Below, one piece after another: positions 34,054-45,208 of a DNA stretch of 64,000 bases. The translations under genes and the position numbers were made by a program. Each line of letters starts with the position of its first letter. Position 1 is the first letter of the stretch. Below the pieces are notes generated by a model. It was not told the origin of the DNA. It ran no database searches and saw nothing but the letters and a program-made list of their open reading frames with translations. Source of the DNA: Owenia fusiformis (taxonomy: Eukaryota; Annelida; Polychaeta; Sabellida; Oweniidae). The stretch spans positions 1,435,341 through 1,499,340 of the forward strand of contig CAIIXF020000008.1 in NCBI GenBank assembly GCA_903813345.2, read 5' to 3'.

Positions 34054-35649
34054 ATGGCTTTGATTAATTTTTTCCTTCTGATGACATTTTGTTTGGAGTT
34101 TTCTGACAGCAGTAGCATACTTCTAGCACCATTGGATGTAGGTTACAATAGTCGAACGAGAAATGTCCTAAAAGTTGGGCGAATGTTACTGCAAGCTGGC
34201 CATGAAGTGACTGTAATCGTGTCAGATAGAATTCAAAATGAACCTCTGTTTAAGCATGCTGAGGGCTCTAACTTTGACATTGCGTTCAGGGTTTTGACCT
34301 ATAAGACCCCTTCATTTGATCCGGATACAGCTCAATCTACAGCAAGTCAGGAATGGCTCAACTCTATGGTATTCAGCCCCTATACCACCCTTCTACAAAT
34401 AATCAGTCAAGCATTTGAACAAAATTTGAAATTTGCATTACAAGACAAGGATGTATGGAATGAACTAGCAGCATCAAAGTTTGATTTGATTTTTGCAGAC
34501 GAAGCTGCAATTTTCCCGAGACTGGTTTCTGCATATTTTGACATACCAATGATCGTGTACTGTAACTGGGGTCCAATGTCTTTTGATGCCAATTTTGCTC
34601 CAAAATTTAATTTGGCATTTGTTCATGCTTTTTTCCCAGCAACCTACACTGATGAAATGACATTTACAGAACGGTTCATGAACGTTGTAGAGTATTGGCG
34701 TATAAAATGGATGTGGTATGATATATACAATCGATTTATCTCTATCTGTAGAGAACATGGCTACGGTGATGCATGTGACAATATTCGAGATGCATACAAG
34801 ACTATATCACTGTTCATGATGAATAGAAATGATGCTATCCATTACCCTGCCCCATATATGCCCCATATCATATCTATCGAAGGATTTTTCTTAGAGACTG
34901 AAACAAAGCCTTTGGATATAGAGTACAGCAGTATCATCAAGAAAGCAGGAAAACATGGCGTAATTATTGCTAGTTTTGGATCTTTGCACCGTCGATTAGA
35001 TCCTAAAACGAGTGAAAAGTTTGCAACTGCCTTCGCTGCAATGCCTCAGACCGTCATATGGAGCTATGAGGGTCCCCCACCAAAAGGACTTGGAAATAAC
35101 ACCATTGTGAAAGAATGGATTCCTCAAGACGATCTGTTGGCACATCCTTCTACAAAGTTATTCGTGACACAATGTGGAGCATCTTCCTTATTTCAAGCAT
35201 TGCATTATGCTACACCGACTGTCGGAGTGCCGTTCTTTTGGGACCAGCCTTTTAACTGCCACAAGCTGACTCACAGAGTTAAGTCTGGGAAAACAGTTTT
35301 GTTGACAGAAATGACGAGTGAAAGGCTTAGTAACGCTATGAAAGAGGTGATCGGTGATAAACGCTATAAAGAAAATGCAAATAAAGCCGCTGATATCTAC
35401 CATAGCCAACCTATTGATCCAAAGAAAAAGGTTATGTATTGGATAGAGTACGTCATCAAACACAAAGGGGCACTTCATTTGAGGTCGGATGCAGAAAACA
35501 AGCTAAATTTTTTCCAGTACTATCTACTTGATATAATTGCATTGGTTGTGTGTTCTTCAATTATGTTTGGTGGTATTGTCGCTTTTGTTATCAAGTATTT
35601 GATTCAATACATAATACGCCGATTGAATAACAAAATAAAAAAGTACTAG
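34054..35649 (+). CDS. UDP-glycosyltransferase family protein, copy 1
   Basis: A 531-residue single-exon protein of UGT family GT1. Residues 1-20 are a signal peptide; 21-270 the acceptor-binding N-domain; about 280-460 the UDP-sugar-binding C-domain (HGVIIASFGSLHRR, WIPQDDLLAHP and the signature from F370 to N401); about 488-520 a transmembrane helix; then the short basic tail NNKIKKY, whose Lys at -3 and -5 fits ER retrieval. DQ at 397-398, which contacts the sugar in the family, is kept. However, the signature THGG reads TQCG (Q373, C374), the usual Glu of the ribose contact is Q381, and spacing from GHEVTV puts R34 where the catalytic His should be. The fold is probably intact, with altered or no transferase activity. 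No polyadenylation signal before the adjacent fold-back at 35731. Copy 2 is at 61725-63320. Confidence 0.92.
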   Translation: MALINFFLLMTFCLEFSDSSSILLAPLDVGYNSRTRNVLKVGRMLLQAGHEVTVIVSDRIQNEPLFKHAEGSNFDIAFRVLTYKTPSFDPDTAQSTASQEWLNSMVFSPYTTLLQIISQAFEQNLKFALQDKDVWNELAASKFDLIFADEAAIFPRLVSAYFDIPMIVYCNWGPMSFDANFAPKFNLAFVHAFFPATYTDEMTFTERFMNVVEYWRIKWMWYDIYNRFISICREHGYGDACDNIRDAYKTISLFMMNRNDAIHYPAPYMPHIISIEGFFLETETKPLDIEYSSIIKKAGKHGVIIASFGSLHRRLDPKTSEKFATAFAAMPQTVIWSYEGPPPKGLGNNTIVKEWIPQDDLLAHPSTKLFVTQCGASSLFQALHYATPTVGVPFFWDQPFNCHKLTHRVKSGKTVLLTEMTSERLSNAMKEVIGDKRYKENANKAADIYHSQPIDPKKKVMYWIEYVIKHKGALHLRSDAENKLNFFQYYLLDIIALVVCSSIMFGGIVAFVIKYLIQYIIRRLNNKIKKY

Positions 35650-35730
35650 GCAATGCAACAGTGACATTGAAAGAATCAATTCAAGTGCTCTTTTTACTAT
35701 TCATACAAATGATTGGCTTTCGCTGTACTA

Positions 35731-37257
35731 CAGGGTGGGCCAAAAAACCACCCCCTAGCCGATAATCGTGATAAATATTCATTTTTTAACATGTACACCA
35801 ACAATGATATATCATTTTAAAGATAATTTAATTTGCAACAAAATGATATAATAGAACAATATTCAACAACCCCGGCTCGAGATATAACCATTTATGTGTC
35901 ATGGGGGTCAAAAAACACCTTTTCAATTTTCATCGATTTTGCGAACAATAGCCTATTTCTACCAAATTTTACTGTTCAGTTAAAAATAGCAACATTGTCA
36001 TGAGTCTTTCATAATCGGATATTATATATTGTTTTCATTCACTTTTTGAACCATACATGCTCAATATACATATGAACGCTTATAAAACTAATTCATTTCT
36101 TCTTCAGTCAGTCCAAATATGGCTCAAATAGACCCACCCCCGGACCCATCCTCTGATCAGATTATTCGCTTAAGACGCGGAAGCCATTGGTTGCTGGCAT
36201 AATTGATGGATGTATGCGGAAGTACCATTCAACTGCTAGTTATTCTTTGTTTTAGTTCCTCTACATCCCTGATAGTCTGGGTATATTTAAATACCAAGAA
36301 TAATCAACATTATTGGCATCTGGACTGTCAGTAAGCCATTTATCTGGGCTAGAGATGTTGTCATTTCGAATCTCCAAAAACTCCAGGGTAGCATTGGACC
36401 TGTGTGAAGAAGCACTTTCCTATCAGAAAATGATATTTTATATCTTTGAGGAGTTCTTTTTACCACCTCATGTCATTAACATTCAGAGTATATTTTTGCT
36501 CCTGGTTCACCCAAAACAGGTCCTGTAGGGTCTTTCCTTTTTGGGAAACACCGAGTGGACACCACTATCCATTCAGAAAAATGTAATCTCGATTTGAGTA
36601 GCCTTTTATTGCAAATGCCCCTATTATTGCTTACTGATATATAGAGTCTATCCTGTTGATTACATGTGTACTATTTGAGGCATTTAGAACAGTTGGTCTA
36701 TGAAGATCACTAGCCTATCAGGGATGTAGACAAACTGAAAGAATGAATAATTAGGAGTTCGATGGTACTTCCGCATAGATCCATCAATTATACCAATGGC
36801 TTTCGCGTCTTTAGCGAATAATCCGATCAGAGGATGGGTCCGGGAGGTGGGTCTATTGAGCCATATTTGGACAGACTTAATAAGAAATTAATTTGTTTTA
36901 TACGCATACACATGTTTATTGAGCATGCATGGTTCAAAAACTGAATGAAAACAATATATACATAATATCCAATTATGAAAGACTCATGACAATGTTGCAA
37001 TTTTTAACTGAACAGTAAAATTTGGTAGAAATAGGCTATTGTTCGCAAAATTGATGAAAATTGAAAAGGTGTTTTTTGACCCCCATGTCACATAAATGGT
37101 TATATCTCGAGCCAGGGTTGTTGAAAATTGTTCTATTATATCATTTAGTTGCAAATTAAATTATCTTTAAAATGATATATCATTGTTGGTGTACATGTTA
37201 AAAAATGAATATTTATCAGGAATATCGGCTAGGGGGATGGTTTTTTGGCCCACCCTG
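35731..37257. mobile_element. 1.5-kb fold-back, CAGGGTGGGCC termini, TA duplication
   Basis: Ends CAGGGTGGGCCAAAAAACCA and its complement, flanked by TA (35729-35730 and 37258-37259). Arms of about 560 bp (35731-36290 and 36700-37257) pair with few mismatches; the 400-bp centre is unpaired. No transposase motifs. The terminal sequence and TA duplication indicate Tc1/mariner mobilisation. A second copy begins at 63412 at the same position relative to the other UGT. Confidence 0.88.
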
Positions 37258-37259
37258 TA

Positions 37260-39009
37260 GATTTAGTTATCACTTTTATTGATTTAAATGTATTTCTATA
37301 GCTTCGATCTTCAGCTTCTACACTGCACTAATCTTTTTATCTACATACTTTTAAGTGTACAATGAATGTACAATTAACGAAGGACAAGTAGGATTTACAA
37401 AAATATTAATTTGCAAAATTATTGATCAAAATCTATGGTTTTTCGAAAGTTCTAGACAGTGATTTTAATCAATAATGACAAATTCCTTTATTAGTTGAAA
37501 TGGGCACGAATAGTATAGTTAATTTCTAATGAAAGTGGTTCTTACAATAAATATTGTCGAGCTGTTACTGTTTTCTGAAATTTTACACCAATTGTTGTTA
37601 TACCTAAAATCGTTATTAGAGTATGTTATTTCACCATCTTAAAGATGAGTATTTATACAAATATATGTTGAAAATAGTTAAAATTTGCAAAACATACATA
37701 TTGCAATGTTATGAATATGTTCATCCAGTGTATTATACGATCGGATGTCAGGCTGCCGCGTCGACCGGTAACCAGCAGGTCCAACGCTCTGGATGGCTAT
37801 TTGGACTGTTTGAAACTGTCCTGTTTTTTTTTGCATTTACGTATACATTTTATTTACAAGGTAATCACTTCTTGTGTTCATTTCATACATCGTGTCCAGA
37901 AAAGGAAGCATATTCCGAGATTATTTTCGATCCCTCCACCAAAAAGTTAAATTATACCTGAGTTATATAATTCGCTTTAAACAGATTGTATCTTATATCT
38001 TCATATGCTGGGCACCTTAGTAAGAAATGCTGTACATCTTTATGACATTTCTAAAGTTGGCGATGTTATTGTCAGATTAAATCCTATGACAATATTTTTA
38101 TACATAATATTTGTGCACTTAATTCTTGCTATGTTTTACTTTTTTACATTATCAAAAAATATATTTCATATTTTGTATTTGTTTGCAAATAAAGTACATG
38201 TTTGAAACATTTTTGTTCCATTTTGACAAGTTGTGTTTCCATATGCTAGTCTATTATTTATTTTTGAAGTTAAATTCAAAGAATTACGTGTATGTCTTGT
38301 CCATTATCTTTTGCTGATAAATGTCCCAATGGTTTCTTGTTGTATGTTAAATATTCTATTTCAATATTTACCAATATTCCTTTGATAAGTCTGATTTTGT
38401 AAGATATTGTAATAGAATTTAGCTTTTTGTTCTGTTCTCTTCATCCATAAAATTATAATTTTCCATTAAAAGCATTGGTTTGTTGTCCAAGACCTTAATC
38501 AATAGAAGCAACAAACAAATACAAATGCCACAAGCTATAGCCCTTTACACAATAGTAAGCATGATACATTTCACAAACTGTCCTGAAAAAGACCAGGTAT
38601 AGCACAGCAAGTCATATCTTTCACTAAGAGTACTCTCTGGCCATAAATACAACAGTTATTTCTGCGGATGGATGTGCTTGTTAGTGGTGAATTGGTCAAT
38701 GTTCATAAATACGATGACGTTTTGGCACTCCTTCTTTGTAAGAGAGCAGAACTTTGGAATTTCGTGGATATTTTTGTTGAAATTATTTTGACATGAAGGT
38801 GAGTTGTTTTGCTGTAATTCTTTGAAATCGATGGGCTGCGATTTGAGAAATTTCAATCTAAACTTGGTTAATTTAACATGCATCTCTATGGTTCAAAAAG
38901 TGACTGGAGAGTTCTACCATGGGCTTTCAAGAGAGGACTCTGCTGGTGCTGCCATCTTATTGTTGGTAGGTTGTTTATTAAATATCACGTGGGGTTGTAC
39001 AAACAGGAC
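37260..39009. other. No gene recognised
   Basis: Contains a 112-codon open frame at 37623-37961 without recognisable motifs or splice support, and other short frames. AT-rich throughout. Nothing else is supported. Confidence 0.45.
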
Positions 39010-39297
39010 AATTTTGAAAATATAATTCATACAACACCTTTCATTGTTCACAATAATTAAATGTTATGAAATATAATTAAATATAATAAGAACACCCCGC
39101 CATGTGCGTCAATTCCCTGATTAACAGAGGCTATTAGCAGAAAAATCAAATGATGCAATTACTGCTTCAGTTATCAATCAGCACTTTTATGATTTGTACC
39201 ATGAAGTAATGGTTGAATTGCGTCATTTGTTCGATCCACTTTTACAATTACGAGAACCTTAACTGATAAATGGATTACATTGATAAACAATGCTGTT

Positions 39298-39475
39298 CAT
39301 TGGCGGATCTTGGGGGGGGGGACTGGGGGCCTTTCAGGCCAAATTTTGAAGAAAATGGGCCTCAAAATATTGGCCCACTTTTGGGTTTTAGGGCCCAAAA
39401 TCTTTTTCCGCGCAAGTTTTTTCTCTGACATAAAATTTGCCCCCCCCCCCTTATTGGTTCCCAGATCCGCCCCTG
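39298..39475. mobile_element. 178-bp hAT-type MITE, 5-bp target duplication
   Basis: Ends CATTGGCGGATCTTGG and CCAGATCCGCCCCTG, CA...TG, with CTGTT on both sides (39293-39297 and 39476-39480). The paralogous empty site at about 31641-31653 reads GATGCTGTTTGAC with one CTGTT. Runs of G and C lie just inside the ends. The 73-codon frames here are chance. Confidence 0.87.
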
Positions 39476-39783
39476 CTGTTTGACTTGGTGGTAATTTCTT
39501 TTGCATGTTAATATCCATACACTGACATTTTGTTTTGTGGAGTTTGTTTTATATTCAAATTTACATAAATGTCAGAAAATGCAATGTGTATATCCTAAAA
39601 TCGAATTTGTTAAATGTAAATAAAGATTCGAGCATAAAGAGGCTTTAACACGTAGTCCAATGGGTGAGCTAAGGTTGCCAACATTTGAAGGGAAGTGGAC
39701 CTGGAAATCAAAAACAGCATTGGACAAAAAGTCACTATGCATTTTTAATCCATTTTATTGAAAATATGTTGGTCATTAAAGTA

Positions 39784-40283
39784 CTAAACAATTTCAATCC
39801 TTGTGGGGCAAGTAGCATCGTTAAACGATGCGAGATCACCCGGTCCAGTTTTCTTTGGATATAACGTACACCAGAACACTGTATTATGATGGATTATGTT
39901 CGCAAAGAACTCATGCGTCATAGTCATATACACTTGGTCTCCTTCATACGAGTACTCCTTACGAGTATACAGTTGTCTCCCGTCATCCCTGTACCATTCC
40001 ATTGGGAAGGATGAACCATGGGAACTTTGTCTACACACTACGTATACTCTATCATTCAGAGATACTTGCAGAACCTGGTCCTGGCAGTTGGGTCCATCTG
40101 AAAATAACAAGTTCAACAGTGATTGCAGGTCTTCATTTCCTCTCAGGATGTGAATGTTTTGTGAAAGACCGTTTGATAACCTTGTGGACTTTAGACTAGT
40201 TGAATTTGTCTGTCCGATGCCATATACAACTTACCTAGATCAGGGTCCCTTTTAATATTCCTCAGCATATATTTCAATGACAT
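39784..40283 (-). CDS. Ig-domain protein, two 3' exons (5' end uncertain)
   Basis: Exons 40235-40283 and 39784-40097 (acceptor and donor are canonical; phases join) give 120 residues if the ATG at 40283 is used. The large exon is one Ig-like domain: YVVCRQ strand B Cys, MEWYRDDG strand C Trp, YMTMTHEF strand E, VFWCTLYP strand F Cys, ending CPTRIEIV and stop. No signal peptide is present, so the true start is probably in an upstream exon. The frame stays open back to about 40345, next to the transposon nest that begins at 40357, so upstream exons may lie beyond it or be lost. No recognised family. A broken paralog of the C-terminal half is at 16785-16990. Confidence 0.6.
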
Positions 40284-41395
40284 GACAAGTTTATGAACGT
40301 CTCTTGTTTTGGTTGTTATAATGGCTCTTGAATGGATGGGAAATGGACTTGTTGGATATTAGGTCAGAAGCTGAGCAGATTTTTAAAAATAAGTTTGTCT
40401 CCTAAGTTTCTCACTGGATTCATGTAGAGCAAGGTCTTGGGCTTATTTTGAGCTTGGGTTCTCGGTTCTAGCCCCGGCAACGAATGTGAAAATTGGTCCT
40501 ATATGTGGCGCCCCCTACAATTTACCCCCAAATTTAAAGCTAATTATTATTTGCATAACTGAAACATTAAGACATCTCAAATAGCTTAAACTGATCAATG
40601 GTACATTAAATTATGCATTAAAAAAATTTTCAATGTGTGAAAATCAAAGTTTATGGAGAAATAGTTGATTGACCCCTTAAAACCCACCCTATTTTAAAGG
40701 GGGTACTTAAGTTAACTTCCGTAACTTTTGTGTTATTTAGTATTTGGACTTAAACATATTTCTGAATATGTACAATTATGGTGTTGAGAGACTGCAGTAA
40801 CCCTGTTGTCATTGCTTTATTACTTTTTGAGAAAAAAAATAAAACGTATTTCCATATAATTTGGTCTTGTATTATTTTCAGATAAACCATCATCTATACT
40901 TTCCACACCTTATACCCATGCATAGTATTAATACTTTTCTTTCATTTTAGACCAATATAGATGACTGTAGCTCATATAAAATAAATAAAATAAAAAATTT
41001 AAGCAGAAATTATTGATTTACCCCTTAAAACACCTCTTATACGAGGGGTGATCAATAAGTAATGGACGCTTTTTTACACAGATACTTTTTATGGACCAAT
41101 CCCTTTGATTTTCCTACCAGTGATACATCATTCAATTATCTATCAATTCTGAAAATTTGAAGACAAAATATATAATACATGTTGATATATCTTTATTTCC
41201 GTGAAGGAGGTACAGGTACCCCGGGACCGACATTTACGTCACATATTCAGTCATTAGCCAGTTTGGCAAATTTCAGTTAGCTATAAACTTTTTTTACAGG
41301 GTGACAAAAAAACTGGAACCCACTTAAGTCTTAATAACTTCGTCAATTATGCATATTGAGCTTAGTTATTTGATACATGTATAGTCAACTCAATG

Positions 41396-42393
41396 GTGAC
41401 AGGTCATCTCAACCCCAAGTCATCTCAACCCAGTCCAACTCAACCCCAAGTCAACTCAACCCCAAGTCAAGCCAACCCCAGTAAAACTCAACCCCAAGTC
41501 AACTCAACCCTGTAAAACTCAACCCCAGTAAAACTCAACCCTATTCAGTTGTGCAATGTCTAATTTAATTTCTTATGAAGAATAATTTGAGTCATTAATT
41601 TCTGAAAATCTAGCATTTTGCATGCTTTGAATAGAAAGTTGTAAAAGTATTAAAAAACCGATTAAGCTCAAGGATAATTCATCAAGTTGTCACTATTATT
41701 GAATTTAAGACATATTTTGGAATCAAATTTTAGATAATTTAGAAATAATTAACAATAGAATATAACTTTTTATTTATATGAACATGCTTTAACAAAATCA
41801 TTAACATTTAGTAATTAATAGACTGAAAGCATAGACGTAGCCAGGAGGAGTTCGCACACACCCTCCCCCCAATTTTGAAGGAAGTTGCATCATTTTTTTG
41901 TCAAAACATATCTTTTTTTGGCTCGCTTATGCCACGATCGGCACCCTCTGACTGAAAACCTAATTTTTTGGGCGATCGCATCCCTCCTGACTGAAAGCTG
42001 GCTATGCCCCTGGAAAGCAACGGTCATGTTCCAGTTTTCCAAATAATCAAGAGTGTCAACCTCATAGGGATTACAACAAAACAAATGTATTAGCAAGATT
42101 AATAAAATGACCCATATTTTAATCCTATTAGTACATGTTGACATTTTGGAGATAAACTCATTATTAACTATCATCCAAAAAAGGCAGTGGTCTAAGAATG
42201 AAAATCACAAACTGAATCATTCGAATTATTTTTATGAAATAAACTTTCTCATAAGTTTATCAATATATAGAAATATAGGGGTTGAGTTTTACTGGGGTTG
42301 AGTTTTACAGGGTTGAGTTGACTTGGGGTTGAGTTTTACTGGGGTTGACTTGACTTGGGGTTGAGTTGACTTGGGGTTGAGATGACCAGGAAG
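41396..42393. mobile_element. Element D: CAACCCC-repeat fold-back, 10-bp target duplication, inserted in C
   Basis: CAACTCAATG flanks both sides (41386-41395 and 42394-42403). The arms (about 41402-41550 and 42282-42388) are built of short variants of CAACCCCAAGTCAACT and CAACCCCAGTAAAACT, complementary between ends. A 9-10-bp duplication suggests a Mutator-like element. No transposase. Confidence 0.75.
41830..42012. mobile_element. 183-bp hAT-type MITE, 5-bp duplication, inserted in D
   Basis: Ends CATAGACGTAGCCAG and CTGGCTATGCCCCTG, with GAAAG at 41825-41829 and 42013-42017. Termini of the CA(n)GCGTAGCCAG type are common in hAT elements. This is the fifth nesting level (A>B>C>D>this). Confidence 0.82.
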
Positions 42394-44111
42394 CAACTCA
42401 ATGTATGACAAGATGTCAAAGTTTGAGCATTCTAGCTCAAATAGTCTTCAAATGAGGCATGTCTAGATAATGTGCTCCAAATGTGCACCACGACGTTGGA
42501 TGCAGAGCTTGATTCTTCTTGCAAAATTGTCAATGACCCGACTGCATTCATCTCTGTCTATCTCTCTAATTAGTCTTCCAATATTGAGTTTGAGGTCATC
42601 AATGGTCAGTGGACTATCTGTATACACATTATCCTTGAGATACCCCCACAGATAAAAAATCTGGGGGGGGGGGTTCAAATCATGGGAGTGGGGGGCCCAG
42701 ATGTGGCGGGTACGGCAACTGATTAATCCATCGAAGCCATCGAATGGACTCATTTGAGGTGTGGGGTGTGGCACTGTCTTGTCACAACCATTGATGGTCC
42801 CTTCTCAAGTCACGTCATCTACCCAGCGTTCTCCAAAACTTTCGAACATTAGGGATGTAACGTTCTGAGTTGACTGTTGAGTTGTCTTGAGTTCTGACAG
42901 ACCTCTGTCTCCCTGAATAGGATGGTTAACCATCACTTTTCTTCTTTGTTGGTTTTACAGTTCCTTCTGAATCAAACTTCTGTACAAGCCTAAAGATCTG
43001 TGCCTTGCAAGGGGCTCTTCCTGCCCTGTGATCTCTCCTATAGGCAATTGTGTCTCTTTATAGGATTTTGTCTCAATATACTTTCTCACAATATAAGTCT
43101 TTTCTTCTGTCGTCCATGGCATGATTAATATCTAAGCTACAGTACTCATTATGGTGTCATTTTGTCATGCACTTAGTCTAGTTTCTTCCCTGAAGAAATG
43201 AAGAATGTAGGTATGATACTTTCCGAGAAATTTGATGATTTATGGGTTCCAGTTTTTTTTGTCACCCTGTATATGCAACAAGTGTTGTGTTGTTTGAAAT
43301 GTTTTGCTGACTGGTAGCACACAAACAGTAAGTATTGTGATGTCAGAGTGTTGTATGGTAGGGGTTTGCAGATCAATTTGAGAAAGCATTGTGGAAGAAG
43401 GGGTTGATGAGAGAACGGAACATCTTACTCAATATGGACAATGCACCTGGCCACAGATCTCAAAATGTTCAGAAAACAATATCCCTTGACCTCAAAATCG
43501 AGCCCTTGCAAATTTTCCAATGCACCACATTGTCCAGCTCTGGCCACACATGACTCATTTATTCCTATACTACTTATTTCTATACAGAAAGGACGCAGGT
43601 TTATTGACATCGATGGAATAAAACAACCCGTGCCATTGCATCTTGCTACCATGTCAGAGAATGGATTCAGCCTTGTCTCACAATCTTGAGTTAAGAGGAT
43701 GAGGAATTGTGTACATGTAGCACGATGGAACTTAGGTAAAAGGCCCTGTAGAATGAATGTGGCATGAATACCACATAGTGATGATAAAATATTCAAAATC
43801 GACTATGGCATAACGAAATGGGGTAAATCATGACCATAATGGTTTATTTTGTTCAGCCTTCATTCAACTGCGTTGCATGTTAAACAAGCTTTTAGCTTCA
43901 GAATGTTTGACGTAAATGTCGGTCCCGGGGTACCTATACCTCCTTCACGGAAATAAGGATATATCAAAATATATTACATGTTTTGTTTTCAAATATTCAG
44001 AGTTGATAGATAATTGGATGATGTATCACTTGTGAGAAAATCGAAGGTATTGGTCTATAAAAAGCATCCGTGTAAAAAAGCGTTCATTACTTATTGATCA
44101 CCCCTCGTATA

Positions 44112-45208
44112 GGGGATACATACACTATAGCTTCTATAACTCACTGTAACTTATGTTTCGTTCAAGATTTAGGTTTGAAAATATCCTTGAATTTGTGTGC
44201 GGGAGACTTAATAGTTAACCTTTGCTCCTAAATAAATAAATAATGTACCATATGCTGTTGTCTTTGTAAATTATCTCAAATTCAGATTCTGTTGTCATTG
44301 ACGATATCGAAGACGCTATATTGTGGTGATTCACGACCCCATTTGATAGAAATTTGGATTTCATATAATACATCATGAGCTTAATACATGCACAGAATTA
44401 GTGATGATAAAATCCCATGAGAAACGAGGACCAAGTGATTAAAGAGTTGAAGCGACAGTTATGTCCGCCATTTGTGACAACGGTATCTGACTTTTTCAAA
44501 TACTCAGCTTGACCCATTGGAATATGGGATATTCTGTATATCACCTGATGATCTGATTTTACAATGTAATAAACCAGATGCGAATAGGCAGTTACCAGTT
44601 TCACCGCCAGGAGGCTAATTCGGGTAGAAAGTTCCCCTAAACTTGAATATTCATCAGCTTTAGTGTTTCAATTTTCATATTACCCTTATGTATCTGATAG
44701 TTATACACTGTACACATAAAAAGAAAATATCTTTCCAATACAAGCAAAGATATTTCACTTCTTGTGATAATATTAACGTGGGGTCTATGGGGATTCTCAT
44801 CGACCTAGAAATTGCAAGAAAATTAAATTTTCAAAGTTGCAAAAACACATTACTAGATGTAATTTTACAGGTAGATTTCAAATATGATATCACTTTGACT
44901 GAATTTTGAATTTTTAATGGCGCAAATCAAGATTATTTCTACTTCCATCTAATTTATTATAGTAAGTGTGGTACAAAACAGATTATGTAAACTGAACAAA
45001 ATAAATTGTTGCATGTTTTGTAAGTGCAAGGGACGTGGTAACTGTAATTACCATCTAATCAAGATTTTAGAAAGTGTTGTAAGTAATTCAAGAGGTCACT
45101 GAGATACTGTATGTATATATTTTGAAGAATCATCATAACACAACCAGCAGAAAATTTTTTCTTCGTATGTTGTATCTTCGTATCTATTGGTCAGGAAGAC
45201 GAGAAATA
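44112..45208. other. Interior of element A, no gene recognised
   Basis: AT-rich sequence without motifs or long frames. It belongs to element A between insertion B and element E. Confidence 0.4.

Larger units (their letters stand above)
33842..37257 (+). repeat. Segmental duplication, copy 1 (UGT plus fold-back)
   Basis: Matches 61516 to the window end. It includes about 210 bp of upstream sequence, the whole UGT frame, the 3' spacer and at least the left 590 bp of the fold-back. Upstream similarity stops abruptly at TATGACATATGATACTGACA. Confidence 0.85.
41297..43269 (-). mobile_element. Element C: Tc1/mariner element with broken transposase, inserted in B
   Basis: Ends CAGGGTGACAAAAAAACTGG and complement, TA duplications at 41295-41296 and 43270-43271. 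On the minus strand, 43122 downward reads MPWTTEEKTYIVRKYIETKS (HTH start typical of this transposase family) with frameshifts to about 42850; 42463-42774 encodes the C-terminus, HDLNPP, LWGYLKDNVY and RRIKLCIQRRGAHLEHII. The catalytic middle is deleted. Element D is inserted downstream of this coding relic. Confidence 0.88.
41040..44109. mobile_element. Element B: Tc1/mariner-type, inserted in A
   Basis: Ends TACGAGGGGTGATCAATAAG and its complement, with TA on both sides (41038-41039 and 44110-44111). Arms of about 210 bp. The right half contains a plus-strand relic, NILLNMDNAPGHRSQNVQK (43419-43475), matching the second-Asp region of Tc1/mariner/pogo transposases. It interrupts the left arm of A. 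Confidence 0.87.

Noticed and set aside
34403-35478. Minus-strand open frames inside the UGT gene (also 62859-63149)
   Set aside because: Shadow frames of the UGT coding sequence; they repeat in copy 2 only because the sequence is duplicated.
37623-37961. 112-codon open frame
   Set aside because: No motif, no conserved pattern, no splice or promoter support in AT-rich sequence; treated as chance.
42470-42655. Plus-strand frame in element C
   Set aside because: Antisense shadow of the transposase C-terminus on the minus strand.
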